Assembly (NCBI GenBank): GCA_035294325.1 | Contig: DATGLE010000267.1 | Span: 1 to 28,130, forward strand | DNA from: DATGLE01 sp035294325 | Lineage (GTDB): Bacteria; Chloroflexota; Ktedonobacteria; Ktedonobacterales; Ktedonobacteraceae | Direction of reading: 5' to 3' | DNA: 28,130 bases | In this document: positions 1 through 7,203 of the stretch, piece after piece | Layout: each line of letters starts with the position of its first letter | Numbering within the stretch: position 1 is the stretch's first letter | Made by a program: the position numbers and the translations under genes | The notes under the pieces: generated by a model | Database searches by the model: none | What the model was told of the DNA's origin: nothing | What the model saw: only the letters and a program-made list of their open reading frames with translations

Positions 1-575
1 ACTGTTACCTGGGTCAGAGCGACACGGAGGGCATCTACCAACTCAGGAGTTGGAACCAGGGGCATAGGCAGGGGAGTGGAAGCCGTGGTGGGTGCAGCTC
101 GCTCTGATACCTGTGGCACATGGCGTAAGGCATGCGCCACAATCAGCAGTACGATCACCAGAGAACGTACCCAGATCAGTGCCTCCACTGGAATGAAGAC
201 ATGGGCATATGCCGCGTCCAGCGTCAGATTCAACGTCTGTTGCACGCTCTCAATGTTGCTGACAATGGCTGCCGTAAAGAGCAGCAGGACAGAGAGACAG
301 GCATGCAAGATGCATTTGATTCGCTCGCCCTGGTTATGGTAGCGGAAGGTGCGGATGATCGTGCCTGCTACGCTGGCATCAATAGCGATACATTGCGTCC
401 AGGCCCAGACTCGTTGCATGAAGAGGTCGTCGGTGAGCACGGAACCTTCTGTCAGGACATTCGCCATACTCGCGATTAACCCGAAGGCTAACAGCAAGAC
501 CGAGAGGCTTGAAGTTAGCTCCAGAGCATAGAGGATCGCGGTATCAATTTTCTCAATGCTGGTGAATTGCTTCAT
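1..575 (-). CDS. Membrane protein of unknown function, 3' end outside window
   Basis: The minus-strand frame is open from an ATG at 575 down to base 1, giving at least 191 residues with no stop, so the C-terminus is beyond the window. The start is set by an AGGAGAG ribosome binding site a few bases upstream. The protein starts MKQFTSIEKIDTAIL and shows about three hydrophobic stretches (residues about 13-40, 90-110 and 130-155), so it is probably an integral membrane protein. I do not recognise the family. Its start lies 13 bp after the stop of the gene at 589-1017, so the two are very likely co-transcribed. Base composition is visibly less GC-rich than the genes to the right of 1156, which suggests a different origin, possibly a mobile element; that is inference. 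Confidence 0.7.
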   Translation of the reverse strand, partial: MKQFTSIEKIDTAILYALELTSSLSVLLLAFGLIASMANVLTEGSVLTDDLFMQRVWAWTQCIAIDASVAGTIIRTFRYHNQGERIKCILHACLSVLLLFTAAIVSNIESVQQTLNLTLDAAYAHVFIPVEALIWVRSLVIVLLIVAHALRHVPQVSERAAPTTASTPLPMPLVPTPELVDALRVALTQVT

Positions 576-588
576 CGTTCTCTCCTGC

Positions 589-1017
589 CTATAGCCTGAC
601 CTCGAAACCGAGTTCATCGAGCGGTTGGGATTGAACATCCCGCACGCTCTCATCGGATCGGATGATATCGAGCCAGAGGAACGAAGAATGTTCTTCAACT
701 CCGGCAGGATGAAGGGTGTAGCGCGCTCGGCGCTCTCCTGCCTGGCCCTTCACTGTCAGCATGATCTCTGTGCCATCTACCGCCGGAAAGCCATACACGT
801 CTATGGCTGCAAGCGGCGAATAGGTTGACGGGATATGGTCGGCTTCTTCTGTGATATCGAGGTCAAAAGCATGTGTGCTAACAATGCTTTGCTCATCGGG
901 AGTGCGTAAGCTTATCATCATGGTGATAAACTTGTAGCCGTACTCCTGCTGGTAGACCAGTGTTCCTCGATACCCTTCCAGGGGCTTCTGGTTGGCTCCT
1001 GGCTTCTGATTGCTCAT
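589..1017 (-). CDS. Hypothetical protein, 142 aa
   Basis: Complete minus-strand frame of 142 residues with a strong AGGAGG ribosome binding site just before the ATG at 1017. The protein begins MSNQKPGANQKPLEG and is rich in beta-prone segments; no membrane segment, signal peptide or catalytic motif is evident and I do not recognise the family. It sits between a gene fragment (stop at 1073, 55 bp upstream) and a membrane protein gene (start at 575, 13 bp downstream), all on the same strand, so it reads as the middle gene of an operon. Its composition matches the left block rather than the GC-rich genes to the right. Function unknown. Confidence 0.7.
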   Translation of the reverse strand: MSNQKPGANQKPLEGYRGTLVYQQEYGYKFITMMISLRTPDEQSIVSTHAFDLDITEEADHIPSTYSPLAAIDVYGFPAVDGTEIMLTVKGQAGERRARYTLHPAGVEEHSSFLWLDIIRSDESVRDVQSQPLDELGFEVRL

Positions 1018-1072
1018 TGTTACCTCCTGTGCTAAACTGGTTAAATCAGTGGGTATATCAATCAGCGTCAGG

Positions 1073-1153
1073 TTATGCTGCCTGGAGCCACTCTTTTAAT
1101 TCGCGGATGAGGTTGCGGATTTCTTGCCGCGTTGGGAGCTTAAATTCAGTAGT
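1073..1153 (-). pseudogene. C-terminal fragment of an unknown gene, cut off at the block junction
   Basis: Reading the minus strand, codons from about 1153 down to the TAA at 1073-1075 encode KLPTRQEIRNLIRELKEW and a few more residues. This has the look of a genuine amphipathic-helix C-terminus. It ends 55 bp before the well-supported start at 1017. No start codon or further plausible protein continues upstream, because at about 1150 the sequence turns into the acyl-CoA synthetase fragment on the opposite strand. I read it as the tail of a gene whose 5' part was lost at the junction. Family unknown. Confidence 0.45.
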
Positions 1154-1155
1154 TC

Positions 1156-2100
1156 GGCTGGGCGAAGGCTGCCTGGTCCAATCTCTTCGGTCCCTGGCTC
1201 ATGGGTGCGGCCATGTTCATCCAGGACGCGCGCGGCAAATTTGACGCCCTGGAGACGCTGGAGATGCTGCACAACTATCCCATCACGACATTCTGCGCGC
1301 CGCCAACCGCTTACCGCATGATGGTTCTCGATGAGCCGCTGCGCTATATGAAGGCCAATCCACCAAAGGCGCTGCGCCACTGCGTCGGTGCTGGCGAACC
1401 GCTCAATCCTGAGGTCATCAGAGCGTGGGAGCAGGCGACGGGCTTAACTATTCGCGATGGCTACGGCCAGACCGAGACGGTGCTGCTGTGTGGCAACTTC
1501 CCGCCGCTGCCCGTCAAACCCGGCTCGATGGGCAAGCCCTCGCCCGGCTTCGAGGTCAGCGTCATCGATCACGACGGCAGCGAACTGCCTCCCGGCAAGG
1601 AGGGCGATATCGCTGTCCGCGTCAAGCCAGTGCGGCCCCCCTGGCTCTTCAAAGAATACTGGCGCAATCCCGATGCGACGCAGGCATGCATTCGCGGCGA
1701 TTGGTACATCACCGGGGATCGAGCGTATAAAGATGAGGATGGCTATTTCTGGTTTGTGGGCCGCGCCGACGATGTAATTATCAGCGCCGGCTATCGCATC
1801 GGGCCGTTCGAGGTCGAGAGCGCGTTGAAAGAGCACCCGGCGGTGGCCGAATCGGCAGTGGTTGCCAGCCCCGACCAGATGCGCGGCGAGATCGTCAAAG
1901 CCTTTGTCATCCTCGCTCCCGGCTATAGCCCCTCGCCCGAACTTGCCAGCGAGCTACAGGAGCACGTCAAGAAGGTCACGGCGCCGTATAAGTATCCACG
2001 CGAGATCGAGTTTGTGGAGAGCCTGCCCAAGACTATTTCGGGCAAGATCCGCCGCGTCGAACTGCGCGAAATGGAACGCCGCAGGAAGCAGGCAAAATAG
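1156..2100 (+). pseudogene. 5'-truncated acyl-CoA synthetase (AMP-binding, ACSM-like)
   Basis: The plus-strand frame encodes the C-terminal part of an AMP-forming acyl-CoA ligase, which would adenylate a carboxylic acid and transfer it to CoA. Homology-like sequence begins at about 1156 with GWAKAAWSNLFGPW, upstream of the first ATG (1201), and an in-frame TAG lies immediately before it (1150-1152). Retained landmarks are GYGQTET (the A5 motif), the YxTGDRA-type segment, GRADDVIISAGYRIGP with the hinge (A8) and PKTISGKIRR, including the A10 lysine. The N-terminal domain with the phosphate-binding Ser/Thr/Gly-rich loop (A3) is absent: only about 315 residues remain of the roughly 550 usual for this family. 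The ATG at 1201 lacks a ribosome binding site. I therefore call it a truncated, probably inactive remnant; expression of a C-terminal domain cannot be excluded. Confidence 0.8.
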
Positions 2101-2156
2101 TGATCTCTGAGAAGATTTTCTTCGCTGCGCGAAGAAAATCTTCTCAGAGATCACTA
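2098..2156. terminator. Perfect 28-bp inverted repeat, 3-nt loop (probable bidirectional terminator)
   Basis: Arms 2098-2125 and 2129-2156 are perfectly complementary around the loop TGC; the left arm includes the TAG stop of the acyl-CoA synthetase fragment. It lies between two convergent reading frames (stops at 2100 and 2162), so termination in both directions is plausible, although there is no long T-tract after the stem. Stem length, 3-nt loop and the GC-rich apex match the cores of the repeats at 3213, 5422, 11766 and 13805, but the conserved flanking modules are missing here. Confidence 0.7.
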
Positions 2157-2161
2157 TTACT

Positions 2162-3139
2162 TCAGTCCATTATCAGGACCAGCTTGCCAAAGTTCTTGTT
2201 TTCGGCCATTATCGCGTGCGCGCTGGCAACCTCCCGCAAAGGATAGACCTGCTCGATGATTGGCCGGACGCGCCCGCTCGCCAGCAATGGCACAACCTGC
2301 GTGGCGAAGCGCCGCGTCACCGCCAGTTTCTCCTCCAGTGTGCGCGTGCGCAGCGTGCAGCCGCGTATTTGCAGCCGCTTGCTCATGACCAGCCCGAGGT
2401 TTACGTTTGCCTGCGCGCCACCCAGCGTGGCGAGAAATACCAGGCGCCCCCACGTCGCCAGCGCCTCCAGGTTCTGCTCCATATACGCCGCGCCGATGAA
2501 ATCCAGCACGACGTGTACGCCGGCGCCGCCCGTAAGTTGCTTCACCTCGGCGGCGAAGTTCTGGTCGGAAAGGCCCACATCCAGGCCGAGCGATTTTGCT
2601 TGCTCCAGCTTGGCAGGCGTGCGCGATGTACCATAGACAGTGGCGCCGACGGCCTTCGCAAGCTGAATAGCAGCCGTTCCTACGCCACTGCCGGCGGCAT
2701 GGATCAGCAGGCGCTCGCCCATCTGCAAGCCAGCCTGGGTAAAGAGCGCGTCGTGCGCCGTCATGAAGACCTCTGGGACGCCTGCCGCCTGCACAAAATC
2801 CAGATTTTCAGGGATCTCTACCAGCAATCCCTCGTGCGCCAGCAGGTACTCGGCCTGGCCGCCGCCTCCCGTAATGCCCATCACGCGCTGCCCTGGCTGC
2901 CAGGAGCGGACCAGCGGTCCGACAGCATCGACTTCGCCCGCGAACTCCAATCCAGGTATATTAGAAGGCGATCCCGGCGGCGCTGGATAGCCGCCCGCGC
3001 GCTGCGCCAGATCAGCCCGGTTGATGCCCGCCGCATACACACGCACACGTACCTGGTCCCCTATCGGCACCGGGCGCTCGACATCCTGGATCGCTAACAC
3101 TTCTGGCCCGCCTGGTCTGGTAATTACTACTGCCCTCAT
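2162..3139 (-). CDS. NAD(P)H-quinone oxidoreductase, PIG3/QOR family
   Basis: 325-residue zinc-independent medium-chain dehydrogenase/reductase, soluble, expected to reduce quinones with NADPH. It begins MRAVVITRPGGPEVL, typical of the family. Residues about 35-60 carry GINRADLAQRAGGYP and IPGLEFAGEV of the GroES-like domain. The nucleotide-binding motif AGSGVGTAAIQLAKA is at about 150-165, followed by GTSRTPAKLE, the region that usually selects NADPH. The C-terminus (GKLVLIMD) and length are normal for PIG3-type enzymes. The ATG at 3139 has a GGGGG ribosome binding site about 10 bases upstream. The gene is convergent with the acyl-CoA synthetase remnant and divergent from the amidohydrolase at 3434. 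The physiological substrate cannot be told from sequence. Confidence 0.9.
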   Translation of the reverse strand: MRAVVITRPGGPEVLAIQDVERPVPIGDQVRVRVYAAGINRADLAQRAGGYPAPPGSPSNIPGLEFAGEVDAVGPLVRSWQPGQRVMGITGGGGQAEYLLAHEGLLVEIPENLDFVQAAGVPEVFMTAHDALFTQAGLQMGERLLIHAAGSGVGTAAIQLAKAVGATVYGTSRTPAKLEQAKSLGLDVGLSDQNFAAEVKQLTGGAGVHVVLDFIGAAYMEQNLEALATWGRLVFLATLGGAQANVNLGLVMSKRLQIRGCTLRTRTLEEKLAVTRRFATQVVPLLASGRVRPIIEQVYPLREVASAHAIMAENKNFGKLVLIMD

Positions 3140-3182
3140 GGCTTTAACCCCCTTTTAAAGAGCGTCTGCTTTCCAGCGCACT

Positions 3183-3291
3183 CGCTTGCTCGCGCCTGCG
3201 AGCGTCGCAGCGGATAACTTGTTTTGCGAACAATGCGCTTCGCGCATTGTTCGCAAAACAAGTTATCTGCCTGGTGCGGCTCCGCCGCGCG
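3183..3291. repeat. Variable-core palindromic repeat, copy A
   Basis: Three parts are visible. The left module (3183-3212) contains the hairpin GCTCGC-GCCT-GCGAGC (3188-3203). The core is a perfect palindrome with 26-bp arms (3213-3238 and 3242-3267) and loop TTC, apex GCGC-TTC-GCGC. The right module contains TGCGGC-TCC-GCCGCG (about 3275-3289). The flanking modules recur at 5393-5500, 11738-11853 and 13777-13889, but the core sequence occurs nowhere else in the window. This copy lies between the divergent genes at 3139 (minus) and 3434 (plus). Confidence 0.75.
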
Positions 3292-3433
3292 ACTGCACGG
3301 CCACAGAGACGAGGACACTGAGAATCAGATAGGCTCTCTTAGATCATCACGTATCTTCTCTATTGTACAATGCAGAGGGAGTACCAATAGGCTCAAGAGT
3401 ACAACCAGGGTTATTTAAAAGAGGAGAACTTTT

Positions 3434-4678
3434 ATGCTAGCAATTACGAACGCCACCATCATCGACGGCACCGGCAGCGATCCATTGGAGGATGGCGCCA
3501 TCCTCATCGACGGAGGACGCATCAGCACCATAGGCCGCTCAGGTCAGGTGAACATACCGCGCGACGCCACGGTGATCGATGCGCGCGGCGCGAATATGCT
3601 GCCCGGCCTGATCGATACGCATGTCCACTTCCTGGTGGAATATCCCGATATACCGCGCCTGCTGGTGACGCCGCCCTCGCTGCGCATACTCGAAGCCATT
3701 CCACGCATGCGAGCGACGCTGGATGCTGGCATTACGACGGTGCGCGACGCGGGAGGCACACCAGCCGGCGTCAAGATGGCGGTTGAGCGCGGCCTCGTCC
3801 CCGGACCGCGCATGCAGGTCGCGGTCACGCTGATCAGCCAGACCGGCGGTCACGGGGACGGCCACTATCCCTGCTGCATCGATCTGCATTTCTTTGGCCT
3901 GCAATTTCCCGATCTGCCCAATGGCGTCGTTGACGGCGTTGAAGAGGTGCGCAAGGCTACGCGCGAGATTCTGCGCGCCGGGGCGGACTGGATCAAGCTG
4001 GCAACTACCGGCGGCGTGCTTTCTACGGCGGATTCGCCCAGGTCCTCGCAACTGACCGTGGAGGAGATCGCCACCGCCGTCTATGAGGCCGCCGCGCAGG
4101 AGAAGCTCTGCATGGCTCACGCGCAGGGCACCCAGGGCATCAAGAACGCGCTTCTGGCCGGAGTCGCCTCCATCGAGCATGGCGTTTATCTGGATGATGA
4201 GACCATCGACCTGATGCTGGAAAAAGACGCTTATCTCGTGCCCACGCTGGTCGCACCCCTCGCAGTGATTAAATATGGGCACGATCATCCCGATATTCTC
4301 CCCCCGGTGATGGCAAAGAAGGCGGCTGATGTGGCCGAGATCCATGCGCGCAGCTTCGAGCGCGCGGTGCAGGCAGGCGTGAAGGTTGCGATGGGCACAG
4401 ATTCGGGGGTGGGGCGGCATGGTGAAAACGGCCAGGAGCTGCCGCTGATGGTCAGGCACGGCATGACTCCCATGCAGGCCATCATGGCAACGACCCTCCA
4501 TGCGGCGCGCCTGCTGCGCCTGGACGATCAACTCGGAACACTGGAGGCTGGCAAACTCGCCGATGTGATTCTGGTCGATGGCGATGTGCTGCACGATATC
4601 CACAGTATAGCCGATCCGGCAAATGTGAAGCTGGTGCTCAAAGGCGGTCAGGTGGTAAAGAATATTCTTAATCAATAA
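3434..4678 (+). CDS. Metal-dependent amidohydrolase (imidazolonepropionase/prolidase-like)
   Basis: 414-residue cytoplasmic amidohydrolase of the two-domain (beta-sandwich plus TIM barrel) type. The metal-binding HxH is at H63/H65 (IDTHVHF). A lysine at about 188 in WIKLATTGG fits the bridging, usually carboxylated, lysine. Later ligands are the histidines in MAHAQGTQG and IEHGV and the aspartate in GTDSGVG. The C-terminus has the usual LGTLEAGKLADVILVDGD. These features match the group that includes imidazolonepropionase-like and Xaa-Pro dipeptidase-like members; the true substrate, perhaps a small peptide or cyclic amide, is unknown. The start at 3434 follows AAAGAGGAG at good spacing. The stop overlaps a strong bidirectional terminator (4677-4718), so this is a one-gene transcript. 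Confidence 0.88.
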   Translation: MLAITNATIIDGTGSDPLEDGAILIDGGRISTIGRSGQVNIPRDATVIDARGANMLPGLIDTHVHFLVEYPDIPRLLVTPPSLRILEAIPRMRATLDAGITTVRDAGGTPAGVKMAVERGLVPGPRMQVAVTLISQTGGHGDGHYPCCIDLHFFGLQFPDLPNGVVDGVEEVRKATREILRAGADWIKLATTGGVLSTADSPRSSQLTVEEIATAVYEAAAQEKLCMAHAQGTQGIKNALLAGVASIEHGVYLDDETIDLMLEKDAYLVPTLVAPLAVIKYGHDHPDILPPVMAKKAADVAEIHARSFERAVQAGVKVAMGTDSGVGRHGENGQELPLMVRHGMTPMQAIMATTLHAARLLRLDDQLGTLEAGKLADVILVDGDVLHDIHSIADPANVKLVLKGGQVVKNILNQ

Positions 4679-4718
4679 AAATATATCCCTGCTGCTTGAG
4701 CAGCAGGGATATATTTTT
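4677..4718. terminator. Bidirectional intrinsic terminator, 20-bp arms
   Basis: Arms 4677-4696 and 4699-4718 are perfectly complementary around TG. The stem has a GC-rich top (CCCTGCTGCT) and starts with AAAAA on the left and ends with TTTTT on the right, so it gives a hairpin plus U-run in both directions. It separates the convergent amidohydrolase and YceI genes and overlaps the amidohydrolase stop codon. Confidence 0.9.
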
Positions 4719-4720
4719 GA

Positions 4721-5245
4721 TTATCTATTGTTGACGGCTTCGAGATCAATCTCGATCTTCACCTCGTCGCCTACCAGGACGCCGCCGGTCTCGAGCGCCT
4801 GGTTGTAGGTGAGGCCCCATTCCTTGCGGTTGATCTTCGTGGTTGCGCTCAGGCCAGCGCGCTGCCCTCCCCAGGGATCTTTGCCCTGACCAGAATACTC
4901 GGCCTTGAAGGCAACCGGCCTGGTCACGCCGCGTATGGTCAGATCACCGAGCACCCTGTACTCGTTGTCCCCGATGCGCTCTACTTTTGTACTTTTGAAA
5001 TTAAGTGTGGGATATTTTTCGGCGTCAAAGAAGTCGGGCGAACGCAGGTGCGCGTCGCGCTTCGGATCGCGCGTATCAATGCTATTTACATCGGCCTGCG
5101 CATCTACCCAGGAGTTTTCCGGGTGCTGCTCGTCGATGTGCAGGTGGCCGCCGATAACGTTGAACTGCCCCTTAACGGTGCTGAGCATCATATGTTTGAC
5201 AGCAAATGTTGCTTGCGAATGCGCGGGATCAATTTCCCAGGCCAT
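4721..5245 (-). CDS. YceI family lipid/polyisoprenoid-binding protein
   Basis: 174 residues with the complete YceI lipocalin-like beta-barrel pattern: WEIDPAHSQATFAVKHMM at the start, the central DxxxPTLNFKST-type segment (FFDAEKYPTLNFKST), LTIRGVTRPV, and INRKEWGLTYN near the end. YceI proteins bind isoprenoid-type or other amphipathic lipids. No signal peptide is visible, so this member is probably cytoplasmic, unlike the secreted E. coli protein. The ATG at 5245 is preceded by GGAGG about 9 bases upstream, and a near-consensus promoter lies at 5305-5333. It is a single-gene transcript ending at the terminator shared with the amidohydrolase. Confidence 0.92.
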   Translation of the reverse strand: MAWEIDPAHSQATFAVKHMMLSTVKGQFNVIGGHLHIDEQHPENSWVDAQADVNSIDTRDPKRDAHLRSPDFFDAEKYPTLNFKSTKVERIGDNEYRVLGDLTIRGVTRPVAFKAEYSGQGKDPWGGQRAGLSATTKINRKEWGLTYNQALETGGVLVGDEVKIEIDLEAVNNR

Positions 5246-5278
5246 AGGGTGTGCCCTCCATCAGATATTCTAATTTTT

Positions 5279-5300
5279 TATTAGTAGCTTCACTACTTGA
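5279..5300. promoter_or_regulatory. Possible operator downstream of the YceI promoter
   Basis: The sequence TTAGTAG-CTTCA-CTACTTG is an imperfect inverted repeat (AGTAG/CTACT arms) located just after the -10 in the YceI leader. A related half (TTTTTATTAGTGAGC) lies at 5343-5357 upstream of the -35. The placement fits a repressor such as a MarR-type protein, but no regulator gene is adjacent, so this is tentative. Confidence 0.3.
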
Positions 5301-5304
5301 AGTC

Positions 5305-5333
5305 ATGATAGCATCCAAACTTCTCTTTGTCAA
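5305..5333 (-). promoter_or_regulatory. Sigma-70-type promoter for the YceI gene
   Basis: Reading the minus strand there is TTGACA (5333-5328), a 17-base spacer and TATCAT (5310-5305), a perfect -35 and a one-mismatch -10 at ideal spacing, 60 bp upstream of the YceI start at 5245. Confidence 0.75.
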
Positions 5334-5392
5334 GTTAATTACTTTTTATTAGTGAGCTTTAATCCAAGAATGTGACTGGATCCCCCGACACT

Positions 5393-5500
5393 CGCGCTTG
5401 CTCGCGCCTGCGGCGCTCGCTGGAAGGGGATGGCATGGCAGGTGCGCAAAGCGCACCTGCCATGCCATCCCCTTCCTTTGCGCGGCTCCGCCGCGCGTCG
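5393..5500. repeat. Variable-core palindromic repeat, copy B
   Basis: Left module CGCTTGCTCGCGCCTGCGG followed by CGCTCGC (5395-5420). The core palindrome has 26-bp perfect arms (5422-5447 and 5451-5476), loop AAA and apex GCGC-AAA-GCGC. The right module TTGCGCGGC-TCC-GCCGCGCG (5478-5497) forms a perfect 7-bp hairpin (5480-5496). It has the same architecture as copies A, C and D with an unrelated core. It lies between the divergent YceI and murF genes. Confidence 0.8.
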
Positions 5501-5611
5501 GCGCATCTTGCAGATGGCGGACAATGCAACAGGCGCCAGGTACACTCTCCACACAACCAATCCAGCCTTCGTGCGACGCTCAACTCCCGGGATGTAGTGA
5601 GTGCACGATCA

Positions 5612-5620
5612 TGGTATAAT
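5612..5620 (+). promoter_or_regulatory. Extended -10 promoter for the murF operon
   Basis: TGGTATAAT gives a perfect TATAAT (5615-5620) with the TG extension; no good -35 is visible, as usual for extended -10 promoters. The predicted transcript start, about 5627, leaves a leader of roughly 28 bases before the murF start at 5655. Confidence 0.65.
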
Positions 5621-5654
5621 CAGCTAGCAGGAGAAAGGTGGAGGATTTTCGAGC

Positions 5655-7079
5655 ATGTTTACGCTCAACGATATACTGGAAGGCAATGCTGGCCGCGTGC
5701 GCGTGCCGGGCGACGCGACGCCCGATCCGTCGCTGGTTTTTCGCGCAGCCCATCACGACAGCCGCCAGATCGAGCCGGGCGATCTCTTCATTGCCATCAA
5801 AGGCGCCAGGGTTGACGGGCACAGCTTCATTCCCGCAGTCGCTCGCGCCGGCGCGCTTGGCGCTCTCTGTACCGAACCCGCAAGCGATGTACCGCCGCAA
5901 TTTCTCCAGTTTGTTGTCCCCGATGTCGTTGCAGCGTTGCACGCTACCGCCCGCGCCCGCGCGCAGCGCCAGCCGGGCACCATCCGCATCGGTATCACGG
6001 GCAGCAATGGCAAGACGAGCACAAAGGAGGCGGTTGCCGCCGTCCTCAGCCGCCAGGCCCCGACGCTCAAGACGCAGGCATCGTACAATAACGAGATCGG
6101 CTATCCTCTGACGCTGCTGCGCCTGGAGCCGCAGCACCGCTATGCCGTGCTGGAAATGGGGGCGCAGTGGGTAGGGGAACTGGCCTGGCTCAGTCGCACC
6201 ATCGCCCGCCCGCACTGGTCGATCATCACCAGCGTTGGCGCGGCTCACCTGGGCCTCTTCGGTTCACAGGAGCAGGTGGTCATCGCGAAAAGCGAACTGG
6301 TGCAGGTGCTTGACGAAGAGGGGTTCGCCATTCTCAACTACGATGATCCCAATGTGCGCGGGATGAGCGAGAAGACGCGCGCGCGTGTGCTCTACTATGG
6401 CACAGGCGAAGGGGCAGAAGTGCACGCCAGCGAGATTGGCGGTGATGCGCTGCTCGGCCATTATTTCACGCTGCATTATCACGGTCAGCAGCGTCGCGTG
6501 CAGCTTCGCCTGCCGGGAGAGCACGGCATCACGATAGCGCTGGCGGCAGCGGCAGCGGGCTGCGCGGCCGGGATGGCGCTGGACGAAATCGGGGCCGTGC
6601 TGGAAACGCTCTCTCCGGCGAAGGGACGCTGCCAGATCAAGCCAGGCCCCAACGGTAGTACGCTCATCGACGATAGCTACAACGCCAACCGTCACTCGAT
6701 CATCGCTATCGTCAGGGCTATGCACGAAAGCGCCCTGGCGCCACAGGGCAAGCGCTGGGCAGTGCTCGGCGATATTCTGGAACTGGGACCATATGCACGC
6801 GCCGAACATCTCGCCTGCGGCGAGGTGCTGGCCGCCACGGTGGATTATCTCGTTGCCGTCGGAGACCAGGCACGTTTCTACGTCGAGGGCGCGATCAAGG
6901 CCGGCATGCCGGAGGGCAACGCCTACTATTTCTGCGCCGACATCGAGCATAGCACCGAACTGGAGGCTGCGAAACGAGCCGCCGCCGACCTGTTGCTACA
7001 CAATGTACACAGCGAGGATCTTGTGCTGCTCAAAGGCTCGCGCGGCCTGCAAATGGAAACTATGTTAGCAATGTGGTAA
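5655..7079 (+). CDS. murF: UDP-MurNAc-tripeptide:D-Ala-D-Ala ligase MurF
   Basis: 474 residues, normal for MurF, the cytoplasmic ATP-dependent ligase that adds D-Ala-D-Ala to the UDP-MurNAc tripeptide in peptidoglycan synthesis. The N-terminal domain carries PGDLFIAIKGARVDGHSF. The Mur-ligase ATP loop GITGSNGKTSTKEAV is at about residues 112-126, then YNNEIGYPLTLL and VLEMGA. LIDDSYNANRHS near the start of the C-terminal domain and KGSRGLQME close to the end are MurF hallmarks. The ATG at 5655 follows GGTGGAGG at good spacing. It is first in a plus-strand set with ddl (124 bp downstream) and a dipeptide epimerase, which places it in one cell-wall precursor operon. Confidence 0.95.
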   Translation: MFTLNDILEGNAGRVRVPGDATPDPSLVFRAAHHDSRQIEPGDLFIAIKGARVDGHSFIPAVARAGALGALCTEPASDVPPQFLQFVVPDVVAALHATARARAQRQPGTIRIGITGSNGKTSTKEAVAAVLSRQAPTLKTQASYNNEIGYPLTLLRLEPQHRYAVLEMGAQWVGELAWLSRTIARPHWSIITSVGAAHLGLFGSQEQVVIAKSELVQVLDEEGFAILNYDDPNVRGMSEKTRARVLYYGTGEGAEVHASEIGGDALLGHYFTLHYHGQQRRVQLRLPGEHGITIALAAAAAGCAAGMALDEIGAVLETLSPAKGRCQIKPGPNGSTLIDDSYNANRHSIIAIVRAMHESALAPQGKRWAVLGDILELGPYARAEHLACGEVLAATVDYLVAVGDQARFYVEGAIKAGMPEGNAYYFCADIEHSTELEAAKRAAADLLLHNVHSEDLVLLKGSRGLQMETMLAMW

Positions 7080-7203
7080 TTCCTGGGTGCGTTCCTGCTC
7101 CCGCATGTGCTCGCACCTGCCGCACGAACGTCCGCCCGGCAAGAGAGTGCGGGGAAGTTGAGGATCAGACATCTCTTAGAGTTAGAGAAAGGACGGGACA
7201 GAC

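Noticed and set aside
3539..4675. 378-codon minus-strand frame opposite the amidohydrolase
   Set aside because: It is a shadow frame: the plus strand carries clear amidohydrolase motifs and a good ribosome binding site, while the minus translation has no recognisable features.
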